38,044 nucleotides of DNA, taken from positions 1 through 38,044 of IMG/VR virus record IMGVR_UViG_3300045051_001526, one strand, 5' to 3'. Position numbers and translations under genes: made by a program. This document shows, in pieces, positions 21,148-30,256 of this stretch. Origin of the DNA: a virus. The stretch's first letter is position 1; the number at the start of each line of letters is the position of its first letter. The notes below the pieces were generated by a model. The model was not told where the DNA came from. It did no database searches and saw only the letters and a list, made by a program, of their open reading frames with translations.

Positions 21148-21517
21148 TTCCGAAATAGAAAATTTGGTTCAAACCAATGAAAACAACCAAGAAAAAATAG
21201 TTAAATTTGTAAAAAAAGCCGAAGAGATTGATCAAGAAGTTAAAAAACTAGGTTTGCAAAAACAAAAAGTTCGGGACCAGATGTTCCCCCTAGTAGCAGA
21301 TGAAATTAAAAAGCAGGGAATCACACTAGGAGAATTTGATGTAGTTGAGTCAGTCAGACGTGAAGATGGAAAGTTGGTTATTTATGTATTTGATCAGGTT
21401 GAGGAATACAAGGAAATGCTAAGAAAAAATAAACAATATGAAGGATCAGTACAGTCAACTGAGGAATCTAACGATCAAGGAGAGGCAGAAGCTGAACGAG
21501 GGTCTGCCGAGGAATAG
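21128..21517 (+). CDS. Hypothetical protein, 129 aa
   Basis: A helical coiled-coil first half (EKIVKFVKKAEEIDQEVKKL), a short strand region (FDVVESVRREDGKLVIYVFD), and an acidic Glu/Ser tail of about 25 residues. It starts inside the end of the glycosyltransferase gene and its tail overlaps the next small gene. No family recognised; probably a head or neck accessory protein by position. Confidence 0.55.
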   Translation: MKIFIDNSEIENLVQTNENNQEKIVKFVKKAEEIDQEVKKLGLQKQKVRDQMFPLVADEIKKQGITLGEFDVVESVRREDGKLVIYVFDQVEEYKEMLRKNKQYEGSVQSTEESNDQGEAEAERGSAEE

Positions 21518-21593
21518 AATCGATACTTTGATTGAGAATGCAATCGAAGAAGAAAGATTTCAAAGGATTAGACTAAAACGCCGATATAAATAA
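21438..21593 (+). CDS. Small basic protein, 51 aa
   Basis: ATG at 21438 (CAATATG) to TAA at 21591-21593. The product starts MKDQYSQLRNLTIKERQKLN and ends ERFQRIRLKRRYK: helical and basic. It fills what would otherwise be a gap before the methyltransferase, starting one base ahead of it, and overlaps the end of the previous gene in another frame. This packing and the typical start context make it likely real. Function unknown. Confidence 0.5.
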   Translation: MKDQYSQLRNLTIKERQKLNEGLPRNRIDTLIENAIEEERFQRIRLKRRYK

Positions 21594-21594
21594 T

Positions 21595-22104
21595 ATGGCT
21601 CACCCAGCTCAAAGAAATTTCTTTAAAGAAATAAGGAAAAGATTTCCCGAACATTTTTATCAAGTCAGAGTTATTGATTGCGGCTCTTTAAATGTTAATG
21701 GGTCATTAAAAGATTTATTTGAAGATTCATTTTATTTCGGAGTGGATATCGTTCCAGGATTGAATGTGGATATAGTTTGCCCGGTGAAGGATCTTGATTA
21801 TAAAGAAGTCTTTGACACTGTAGTTTCTGCTGAAATGCTTGAACATTCAGAAACTTATAAAGAGGATCTAGAAAAAATGGTTAAAATGCTTCGCCCTGGT
21901 GGATTATTGGTAATTTCAGCGGCTGGAAAAGGTAGAGCAGAACATGGAACCAGACGAACAGGAGATTCTTGGGGAACCAGTCCAGATTATTACAAAAATA
22001 TTGAGCACATAGACTTTGAAAACATTATAAAGGATTTAAAAGATTTTGAAATTACTTATAACCCGGAAGCGAAAGATATTTATTTCTGGGGAATAAAAAA
22101 ATAA
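21595..22104 (+). CDS. SAM-dependent methyltransferase, class I
   Basis: A 169-aa protein with a class I methyltransferase core: VIDCGSLNVNGSL as a modified motif I, YFGVDIVPGLNVDIV as the acidic loop, FDTVVSAEMLEHSE as motif IV (Methyltransf_11 type), and LRPGGLLVISAAG. The usual glycine-rich motif I is weaker than normal. Together with the glycosyltransferase two genes upstream it may finish a sugar or other group on virion parts. Substrate unknown. Confidence 0.72.
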   Translation: MAHPAQRNFFKEIRKRFPEHFYQVRVIDCGSLNVNGSLKDLFEDSFYFGVDIVPGLNVDIVCPVKDLDYKEVFDTVVSAEMLEHSETYKEDLEKMVKMLRPGGLLVISAAGKGRAEHGTRRTGDSWGTSPDYYKNIEHIDFENIIKDLKDFEITYNPEAKDIYFWGIKK

Positions 22105-22107
22105 GAT

Positions 22108-22809
22108 ATGCAGTTTAACGACACCACTAATAAAAACGGAATTATCCAAGATTGTGAACGCAATTGCGGCATGCCAGCTGCAAGTATTTCTGGCAACGCT
22201 ACTTTACTTGGTGACTTTACTGCACATTGCAATACCGAGCTTCGTTTAGCTTGGCATTTGATTTTTAGATCAACTGGAGTTTGGAAATACGATGATGGTA
22301 ATCAAACCAATTTACCTTTTGCGGTTCAGGATTTGAGTTCTTCCACTCGTGATTATGCTTTACCAAGCGACTCTTTAACAATCGACAAAATTAAAATTGC
22401 TAATTCATCTGGGATTTTTTATCAATTAGACGTGCGAACCCAAGATGTAATCAACGAAACATTATCTGGCACCCCAAAAGATTATTTTGCTGTTGGCAAG
22501 ACAGTGAGGCTAGACGTTAAGCCAAGTTGGAGTTATTCAGGAGGTTTTAAAGTCGAATTTACTCGAGGATCAGTGGCGTTTGTAGTGGCTGATACCACCA
22601 AAACACCGGGATTTGCTTCGGAATATCACGATTTAATTTCAATTGGGGCTTCAATACGATGGCTTAAGCTTAAGAAACCAGAAAGCTTAACCTTACCACA
22701 GCTTGAGAAGGATTACATTCGCATTAATGCCGCTTTAGAAGAATTTTATAAAAAACAATACAAGAGTTTTAATCCGAAATTGCAACGAGCTAGGCAATCA
22801 TTTAGATAA
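22108..22809 (+). CDS. Neck / head-completion-like virion protein
   Basis: A 233-aa protein with beta-rich blocks (AWHLIFRSTGVWKYDDG, DYALPSDSLTIDKIKI, VRLDVKPSWS) and a helical C-terminus starting FASEYHDLISIGASIRWLKL and ending in a basic tail (PKLQRARQSFR). The 'EYH-x-LI-x-x-GA' helix pattern followed by a long helix recurs in phage adaptor or neck proteins. Its position after the head genes and before fibres fits. Not a firm family match. Confidence 0.55.
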   Translation: MQFNDTTNKNGIIQDCERNCGMPAASISGNATLLGDFTAHCNTELRLAWHLIFRSTGVWKYDDGNQTNLPFAVQDLSSSTRDYALPSDSLTIDKIKIANSSGIFYQLDVRTQDVINETLSGTPKDYFAVGKTVRLDVKPSWSYSGGFKVEFTRGSVAFVVADTTKTPGFASEYHDLISIGASIRWLKLKKPESLTLPQLEKDYIRINAALEEFYKKQYKSFNPKLQRARQSFR

Positions 22810-22811
22810 AT

Positions 22812-22985
22812 ATGGCTTTTACATACGACACAAAACCAGCTGGTCAAACCACTAATTATCTTAAGAAAGAGGATGCTGCTTATTTGCTGTTGGAAAACGG
22901 AATGAAAATTATAATTTTTAGAACTTTTGATAACGACTCAAAACCAAGTGGTTCATTTAGTTACGACTCAAAACCAAGTGGTTGA
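22812..22985 (+). CDS. Small virion-type protein with YDxKPxG repeats
   Basis: A 57-aa protein: [20 protein letters not shown] at the start and two NDSKPSG / YDSKPSG copies at the end. The two copies are a 21-base direct repeat at the DNA level (22933-22953 and 22963-22983). Short repeated Tyr-Asp-x-Lys-Pro-x-Gly turns occur in phage tail appendage proteins; role inferred. The ATG follows the preceding stop by two bases (AAATATG). Confidence 0.55.
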   Translation: MAFTYDTKPAGQTTNYLKKEDAAYLLLENGMKIIIFRTFDNDSKPSGSFSYDSKPSG

Positions 22986-22999
22986 TACAAAATTTTAGT

Positions 23000-23944
<945 letters not shown>

Positions 23945-23948
23945 TTCT

Positions 23949-25220
23949 ATGGCTTATAACCCACAAAATCCAAATGGGCAAGCTACAATGGCGAATTCAT
24001 CGCCGGTAGTAATTGCTTCAAATCAAACAAACGTTCCTGTAATAGCGAATGACATAACCGCAACAGGAAATATTACTACTCAGAACCTAGTTCCAGCCGG
24101 AACAGCTACTGCAGGATCTGCTTTGCTTTCAGGAACATTAAATGGACAAACAACTTTGACTGTTCAAGTTACTGGAACTTATACCGGGGCTTTATCGATA
24201 CAAGGGACCGTAGACAACACCAATTGGGTAACGATCGGTGGTGTGCCATTCATCAACGTAAATACTGGTGCTTACTCGGCAACGATTGCCTCTGGTACTG
24301 CTGGAATATTCCAAACTGATTGCGCTGGATTTACGCAGGTTCGCATCACCGGTTTAGCTGCAATGACAGGAACCGCAGTAGTAACAATGCATGCTTCTGT
24401 TGGTGCTGGGCTCGTTGCTTTAGATGCTTCTTTGCCAGCCGGGACCGCTCAAATTGGTCACGTTATTTTAGATGCAAATTCCGGCGTTGATATTGGGAAA
24501 CTTACCGCCAATCAATCTGTTAATAATGCTCAAATAAATGGTGTTACTCCTCTAATGGGTAACGGTGTAACTGGTACTGGATCACAAAGAGTAACCATCG
24601 CTTCTGATAACACGCCATTTCCTGTTAAAACCGATCAAACCACTCATGGTACGACCGATTTAGTCGCTGCTGATTTAACAAAAGTTGCAGGACAAACAGC
24701 TATTTCGGGTGGTGTAAACGGATCTCAAGCAGTCGGTGGTACAACCGCAGAAAGTTCCGCAATTGCAGCTTATCCATTGAATACTGGTGGTACTGCAGTA
24801 ACAGCTCCAAAAACATTGGTTCATAACGGTGATGCGGTTGGATTTGTCGCTGATATTTTAGGCAGACAAATTATTCTTCCGTACACCAATCCAGAAAACA
24901 TTAAACAGGGTGCTACTTCTGATATTACTAATACTACTGCCACGACAATTATTGCCGGTACTGCTTCAAATTATCTTTACGTCACAAGTATTTTGGTGAC
25001 AAATTCTCACGCTACTGTTTCTACCTTTGTGAACATTACCGAAGAAACATCGGGAACGGTTCTTTACTCCGGTTATGCTTTAGCGGCTGGTGGTGGTTTT
25101 TCTGTAACTTTTCCTTCTCCAATGAGACTTCCTACTTCGGGTAAGGCAATTCAGGCCACTTGTGTTACGACTGGTGCGAATGTTCGTGCTAGTGCAGTTG
25201 GGTTTATAGCAACTATCTAA
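23949..25220 (+). CDS. Large beta-rich virion protein (fibre/decoration)
   Basis: A 423-aa protein rich in Thr, Ala, Gly, Val and Asn, with repeated beta-strand blocks (TLTVQVTGTYTGALSIQG, QVRITGLAAMTGTAVVTM). A short central piece (ASDNTPFPVKTD) and a C-terminal jelly-roll-like domain (TSILVTNSHATVSTFVNIT ... LPTSGKAIQAT) resemble parts of tail appendage proteins. It starts four bases after the fibre gene. A second receptor-binding or decoration protein is the likely role; no named family. Confidence 0.6.
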   Translation: MAYNPQNPNGQATMANSSPVVIASNQTNVPVIANDITATGNITTQNLVPAGTATAGSALLSGTLNGQTTLTVQVTGTYTGALSIQGTVDNTNWVTIGGVPFINVNTGAYSATIASGTAGIFQTDCAGFTQVRITGLAAMTGTAVVTMHASVGAGLVALDASLPAGTAQIGHVILDANSGVDIGKLTANQSVNNAQINGVTPLMGNGVTGTGSQRVTIASDNTPFPVKTDQTTHGTTDLVAADLTKVAGQTAISGGVNGSQAVGGTTAESSAIAAYPLNTGGTAVTAPKTLVHNGDAVGFVADILGRQIILPYTNPENIKQGATSDITNTTATTIIAGTASNYLYVTSILVTNSHATVSTFVNITEETSGTVLYSGYALAAGGGFSVTFPSPMRLPTSGKAIQATCVTTGANVRASAVGFIATI

Positions 25221-25228
25221 TAAAAAAT

Positions 25229-25621
25229 ATGACTTGGACAGCAACAATACTTCAAATAGATAAAGCGGCTAGAACCGCAGTCGTTAAATACGACAATGGT
25301 ACTGAATCTTTTACTGATCAGATCACCGCTCAGACGATGGAAGAGGGGAAACAAATTATTATCAACAAAATTAATCAGCTTAACGCTTCAACTCCATTGG
25401 TTGAAGGAGTTGTTGATACAACTGTAGCTCCGGTGGTTCAACCAGTTGTCCCAACCCCAACGCAAGCAGAATTGGATAGGCAAACATATTTTGATGATTT
25501 GGTTAAATTACGAAAAGCTAAAGAGTTGGTAGATCTCGGGGTTATTCCAGCTACGAATACACAGTATGTGGCGTTACAAACGAGGATAAAAAACGAATTT
25601 AAGATTGAATATTTGAGCTAG
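25229..25621 (+). CDS. Hypothetical tail-region protein, 130 aa
   Basis: The N-terminal half is beta-rich (TATILQIDKAARTAVVKYDN), then a Pro/Val linker (VVQPVVPTPTQ), then a helical end (YFDDLVKLRKAKELVDLGVI). Similar small two-part proteins sit next to fibre genes, some as assembly helpers; here this is position-based. No family recognised. Confidence 0.55.
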   Translation: MTWTATILQIDKAARTAVVKYDNGTESFTDQITAQTMEEGKQIIINKINQLNASTPLVEGVVDTTVAPVVQPVVPTPTQAELDRQTYFDDLVKLRKAKELVDLGVIPATNTQYVALQTRIKNEFKIEYLS

Positions 25622-25622
25622 T

Positions 25623-26213
25623 ATGGCACTGACTTATGCCACTTGGGACCCTGCTAAAAAAGGTTCGAGCATGACCCTATCAAACGGAAATTTGACCTCT
25701 ACTATTACCGGCTCGACTTGGCAGTCAGCTTTAGCGACCATTGGTAAATCTTCTGGCAAGTGGTATTGGGAAATTAAATTTGAAGGTACCCAGGGTGGAA
25801 CTGACCTGATAGGCGGGGTCGGATTAAGCACAATAACTCTAGCAAGTTATCTGGGGAGTGATGCTAATGGATATTCTTATTACAATGGTTCTCCTGGTAT
25901 AAAAATAAACAACGGAACGCAAACCAATGTAAACACGACCTTCACAGTAAATGATGTTATTGGCTATAAGCTAGATATGGACGGCGGTTCGTTGGCTGTA
26001 CAAAAAAATGGCATTGATGTTGCAACTCTTTTTACAGGGCTATCGGGGACTTTTTATCCTGCCTATTCTCAAATAAATACGGGCAATCAATTAACTGTTA
26101 ACTTTGGAGCAACCGCCTTCGCCTACACAGTTCCTTCGGGATTTAATGCAGGAGTCTATACAGGATCAGCGTCATTCGCTACAAAAAAACTCTTACTCGG
26201 TGTCGGTAAATAA
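25623..26213 (+). CDS. SPRY-domain virion protein
   Basis: A 196-aa protein that is nearly all one SPRY (concanavalin-like) domain: SSGKWYWEIKFEG, a GVGLST strand, NGYSYYNG, then VIGYKLDMDGGSLAVQKNG, GTFYPAYSQ and LTVNFGATAF in the usual order. The fold binds proteins or glycans. In this cluster of tail genes it probably helps recognise the host surface. It starts one base after the previous stop (TAGTATG). Confidence 0.75.
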   Translation: MALTYATWDPAKKGSSMTLSNGNLTSTITGSTWQSALATIGKSSGKWYWEIKFEGTQGGTDLIGGVGLSTITLASYLGSDANGYSYYNGSPGIKINNGTQTNVNTTFTVNDVIGYKLDMDGGSLAVQKNGIDVATLFTGLSGTFYPAYSQINTGNQLTVNFGATAFAYTVPSGFNAGVYTGSASFATKKLLLGVGK

Positions 26214-26218
26214 ATATT

Positions 26219-27931
26219 ATGTCCAAACCACAAGAAATTATCATCAAAGATTTTCACACTGAAATAGCCAAAAGCCCTTTTGTCGGTTTTGCCGACATGA
26301 GAGGGTTGTTTACTGATGTTGAAGGTAGGGTGAGTTTGAATCCGGCTTTGTATAATGATTTTCTCGCTCCAATTCCAGCAACGACAGTAACGCTAGACGG
26401 AAATTCAGGAATCATCTCAAATTTAGGGTCAGCAAATCTAGACATGAGAGCGGTAACTTTTTCTGTTGTTGGAGGATCATTGCCTACTGCTTTTACTGCA
26501 CCAGTATATTATCTTCGACTACATTATAGTACCGATACTTACTATGTTTATTCATCCAGAACAAGTGCGGTTCTTATGGATGGAAATTGGCTTGATGTAA
26601 GTGGGGGATCGGGAACTTTAAAAATTACTTCGGTTAATCCGAGTCGGTTTAAATATATTGTGGAGGATGCGGCAAAAGTAAATTTATTTGCTCTTGATAC
26701 TACTTGTAAGTTATGGACTAGGGTTAAAAATTCCGCTAGCGCACCCTGGTATTACGTTGGTGGAAATACACAAACTGGAACAGGTGATCCGGGACTTGCT
26801 CATTGGAGAAATTATATTTTTGTTTTCAGAGATGCAGCAGTCGATATTTTGGGGCCAACCAGTAGCGCTGCTTCAAGTTGGGTTTGGACAAATAGCTGGG
26901 GCCCAAATAGTGGCAATTGGCTGAATGCCATTGCTGGTTCTTCGAGAGTGGCTATAACTTTGCAAAACGATATTCTATATTTTTCTAGCGGAGACAGGGT
27001 ATCAAGTATTAATGAAGTTGCCGGACAGACATTTGCTTTTAATAATTCAGCTACTTATAACGCCAACGCTACAGCCTTAAAACTTCCAGGAGAAATTAGG
27101 ATCAACAAGTTGCTTCCTTTGGGTGATCGATTGGCTAGTTGTACCAATAAAGGTGTTTATCCTTGGGATACCACTTCTTCGTCTTTTGATTTTCCAACTC
27201 TATATGGCCAAGACGTAAAAAACGGTATCGTGTTTGGAAACTATGCCTATCTATTTGTCGGTGACACCAACTCAATTTACGTTTCTAACCTTTCAAGTTC
27301 AGAGTTAGTTAGAAAACTACCAGAATTTTTGTTTGGATCTTCAACGATCTATCCTGGTTCAGTAATGATTCGCCGGGATCGTATTTACTTCGGAATTTCT
27401 GATTCCGGTTCATCAAATTTAGATGGTATTTGGAGTTTTGATCCAGCAACTAAAAAAATCAAATGCGAACATCTGGTTTCAACCGGCGCAGTAACCAATC
27501 TTAAACTTGGAGCACTTTTTAATATTTCCGATACCGACTTCATTTGTAGTTGGGAGACTGGTAACCAAAGTTCAATTTGTGCTGATTCACTTGGATCTAA
27601 TAGAAATTATACATCATATACCGCATTTCTGATTTCTCCAATGTACCAAGTAGGAACAGCGCTATTTAAAAAAGCTTTTTCAACCTTAGAAGCAATTTTA
27701 GATCGGCCACTTACCACCGGACAAGGAATCAAGGTTTATTATCGCTCTGATCTATCAGCCTCGTTTACTTTAATTGCGACTTACGATTACACAACTTACT
27801 CAGGATCGTTGTCTCAGGATTTTCCGATTGGCCATTTATTCGACTTAGATTATATCCAATTTAAGGTTGAAATTACTACCGGTAGTGGTTCATCGACTAC
27901 TCCATACCTAAAGGAAATTCGAGCTAAATAA
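26219..27931 (+). CDS. Large tail protein, propeller-like
   Basis: A 570-aa protein starting with IKDFHTEIAKSPFVGFADMR and GLFTDVEGRVSLNPAL, an opening seen in large structural proteins of short-tailed phages. The body has many evenly spaced beta blocks (YIFVFRDAAVDILG, DILYFSSGDRVSSI, YAYLFVGDTNSIYVSN, RRDRIYFGISDSG, DGIWSFDPATKKIK), consistent with a beta-propeller. The C-terminal ~120 residues form a separate beta domain. It is probably a tail nozzle, hub or stopper component. The propeller is read from strand spacing only. Confidence 0.6.
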   Translation: MSKPQEIIIKDFHTEIAKSPFVGFADMRGLFTDVEGRVSLNPALYNDFLAPIPATTVTLDGNSGIISNLGSANLDMRAVTFSVVGGSLPTAFTAPVYYLRLHYSTDTYYVYSSRTSAVLMDGNWLDVSGGSGTLKITSVNPSRFKYIVEDAAKVNLFALDTTCKLWTRVKNSASAPWYYVGGNTQTGTGDPGLAHWRNYIFVFRDAAVDILGPTSSAASSWVWTNSWGPNSGNWLNAIAGSSRVAITLQNDILYFSSGDRVSSINEVAGQTFAFNNSATYNANATALKLPGEIRINKLLPLGDRLASCTNKGVYPWDTTSSSFDFPTLYGQDVKNGIVFGNYAYLFVGDTNSIYVSNLSSSELVRKLPEFLFGSSTIYPGSVMIRRDRIYFGISDSGSSNLDGIWSFDPATKKIKCEHLVSTGAVTNLKLGALFNISDTDFICSWETGNQSSICADSLGSNRNYTSYTAFLISPMYQVGTALFKKAFSTLEAILDRPLTTGQGIKVYYRSDLSASFTLIATYDYTTYSGSLSQDFPIGHLFDLDYIQFKVEITTGSGSSTTPYLKEIRAK

Positions 27932-27932
27932 T

Positions 27933-28130
27933 ATGATTGACTCACATGAACACAACGGACTAGATCAACCAAAATTAAATCCCAAAAACTTTAAAGGCTT
28001 TCCTATTTTATCGACAGCCCCAACCTACGATGCATTAGAAGGAACCATAGTGCTTTATTGGGATGGTTCAACAACATTTAAGTTATATGCCCGAATTAAT
28101 AAAACTTGGAAATCTACTTCTCTAACATAG
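27933..28130 (+). CDS. Small tail protein, 65 aa
   Basis: MIDSHEHNGLDQPKLNPKNF, then ALEGTIVLYWDGSTTFKLYA. The His-x-His-Asn-Gly-x-Asp-x-Pro-Lys-Leu opening recurs in small tail-tip or fibre-associated phage proteins and may bind a metal. It sits one base behind the large tail gene and three ahead of the ejection protein. Probably a virion part; exact place unknown. Confidence 0.6.
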   Translation: MIDSHEHNGLDQPKLNPKNFKGFPILSTAPTYDALEGTIVLYWDGSTTFKLYARINKTWKSTSLT

Positions 28131-28133
28131 AAT

Positions 28134-30251
28134 ATGGCAACTCTTCAATACAACGAAACGACCAAAAAATACGACACCGTTCCCACCGGTTGGGATGCTC
28201 AGACGTACACGAATTTCAAAACTGCTAATCCAACTCTTGAACCCACCGCTGAGGATACCGCAATAATGAATGGTACTTATTCCAATCAAAAACCTCTTGA
28301 TGCAACTCAGCTCGGACAGGGTAGCACTTTTAAAATACCAGAACAAGATCCAGGATTAAATGTTGCCTCTTATGTAAATTCATGGCAGCAAATGACCAAT
28401 GACGCAAATAAGATTACTCAACCATACCAAGATAAAGTAACACAAAGTCAAAAAGATTTAGTTGATGCTCAAAATGCAGAACCATCTCAATACCAACTTT
28501 ACCAGAATGAATCGGCAAAGGCTGGAATACCAGACATTACCAAACAGTTGCAAGAAATGAACTTGCAAATTTCACAGAAAACAAATCAATTCAATAAGTC
28601 TATTAATGACATCGGCGATCAGACAATTCCGATGGGTTTTATTACCGGACAGCAAGCAAGCGTTAGACAACGTGCTGCTTCTGAGATCGGTGCTTTAGCA
28701 TCAGTTCAGCAAGCTCTACAAGGAAATTTAGCTTTAGCACGTCAAACCGCTAGCGATGCAGTGAACATGCAATTTGCTGATGCAGAAAATAAAATAAAAC
28801 ATCTGCAATCAGCTCTTGATATGAACAAAGATAATTTATCAACCGCTGAAAAGAAACGAGCGGAACAATTACAATATACTTTAACACAACGACAAACAGC
28901 CCTTGACCAACAAAAGGCGGATAAAACGACCATTCTTGGTTATGCTCAATCAGCTGCACAGAACGGGGCAGACAATCTTACGATTAATAAAATACTTTCA
29001 GCAAAAAATCCTAATGAAGCACTGCTTGCCGCTGGAAATACATTAGCGACTAATAAATTTTCTATCACAAAAATTGGTGTGGATGATAATGGTAATGATG
29101 TTTATGGAACTCTTGATGCAAATACTGGGAAAGTCGTTCCTATTGGAACTCAAAGTGTTGTCAATAATCCTTCTGTAGGAATTGTGGGAGGTTATGATAT
29201 TTCATCTTATGCAACAGATCCGCAACACGAATCAAAAGTAAGTAAAATTTTGGCTAATATTGGCCAATTTAAGACCTTACAAGATGTTCAAAACTACATT
29301 AATAAAGTGGCTCCTGGATCTCCAGTAACTGCTGAAATGATTTCAAAGGCTTCTGAAAAATATGGGGTAAGTTGGGAAATGCTTGTGGCAATGATGCAAC
29401 AAGATTCTTCGCTTGGCACTAAAGGATATGGAGCTAGAACGATGAATCCAGGAAATGTGGGCACGACTGATTTGGCAGCTGCTACTAATACGCCTAAAAA
29501 TTATAAAAGCTGGCAAGATGGAGTTGATGCGGTTGGTGCTTGGCTTTCTAGTCATAAAGCTTCTGCTGAACAAATAAATTCTGCAAAAATTCAAACCTCA
29601 CTTAAGCCGGTGGGAGATATTGTAATTTCTAGGTTGCCTGGGACCCAACAAAAAGGCGCAAAAGCAGCCCTAAACAATATTGTAAAAAATGGTGATGAAC
29701 AAGCTGTTAAAGAATATATTGCTACAACTGCTTTAGATAGTGCGAACGCTGATCAGAAAACTCAACAGTTTGGGAGATTGGAAGCCTTAGGAGCTTTGGA
29801 TCAAATTCAAACATTACTTCAACAATACAAAGCTACTGGCGGTGATACTGGTTTGCTAACCGGCACCGAAGAACAAATTAAAAATAAACTTGGGAAAACC
29901 AAAGATCCAAATCTTGCAATTATCAATAATCAGATTTTGATGGCCTTTCAACAGTATCGCAGAGCAATGACTGGGGTTGCTTTTAGTCCAGCAGAGACAG
30001 CTGAGTACGCAAAAATTTTCCCTGGTATTGGTAAAGAAGAAAACTGGAATGATGCATCAATGACTTCGGTGAAAGCAACAATGCTTAGAAATTCAAAGTT
30101 ATTTTATGACACTGCATTGGGAGGTAGTGCAAACACCAAGGCAGTTTTTGGAGATGCCTTTGATGTGAATCTTGCCTTAAATTCAAAAAACTTCTCGATC
30201 AATACTCCAAACGGATCGGTGGATTTAAATTCATTTGAAAAAAATCAATAA
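28134..30251 (+). CDS. Internal/ejection protein with muramidase-like domain
   Basis: A 705-aa protein. Residues 80-270 are long coiled-coil helices (ITKQLQEMNLQISQKTNQFN, IKHLQSALDMNKDNL, QLQYTLTQRQTALDQQKADK). Residues ~400-475 form a glycoside-hydrolase-like lysozyme/glucosaminidase domain: MISKASEKYGVSWEMLVAMM, a candidate catalytic region QQDSSLG, then NPGNVGTTD and SWQDGVDAVGAWL. Typical enzymes of this fold have Glu where QQDS has Asp. The rest is helical. The plan matches internal virion proteins that enter the cell with the DNA and open the wall. Confidence 0.72.
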   Translation: MATLQYNETTKKYDTVPTGWDAQTYTNFKTANPTLEPTAEDTAIMNGTYSNQKPLDATQLGQGSTFKIPEQDPGLNVASYVNSWQQMTNDANKITQPYQDKVTQSQKDLVDAQNAEPSQYQLYQNESAKAGIPDITKQLQEMNLQISQKTNQFNKSINDIGDQTIPMGFITGQQASVRQRAASEIGALASVQQALQGNLALARQTASDAVNMQFADAENKIKHLQSALDMNKDNLSTAEKKRAEQLQYTLTQRQTALDQQKADKTTILGYAQSAAQNGADNLTINKILSAKNPNEALLAAGNTLATNKFSITKIGVDDNGNDVYGTLDANTGKVVPIGTQSVVNNPSVGIVGGYDISSYATDPQHESKVSKILANIGQFKTLQDVQNYINKVAPGSPVTAEMISKASEKYGVSWEMLVAMMQQDSSLGTKGYGARTMNPGNVGTTDLAAATNTPKNYKSWQDGVDAVGAWLSSHKASAEQINSAKIQTSLKPVGDIVISRLPGTQQKGAKAALNNIVKNGDEQAVKEYIATTALDSANADQKTQQFGRLEALGALDQIQTLLQQYKATGGDTGLLTGTEEQIKNKLGKTKDPNLAIINNQILMAFQQYRRAMTGVAFSPAETAEYAKIFPGIGKEENWNDASMTSVKATMLRNSKLFYDTALGGSANTKAVFGDAFDVNLALNSKNFSINTPNGSVDLNSFEKNQ

Positions 30252-30256
30252 ATACT

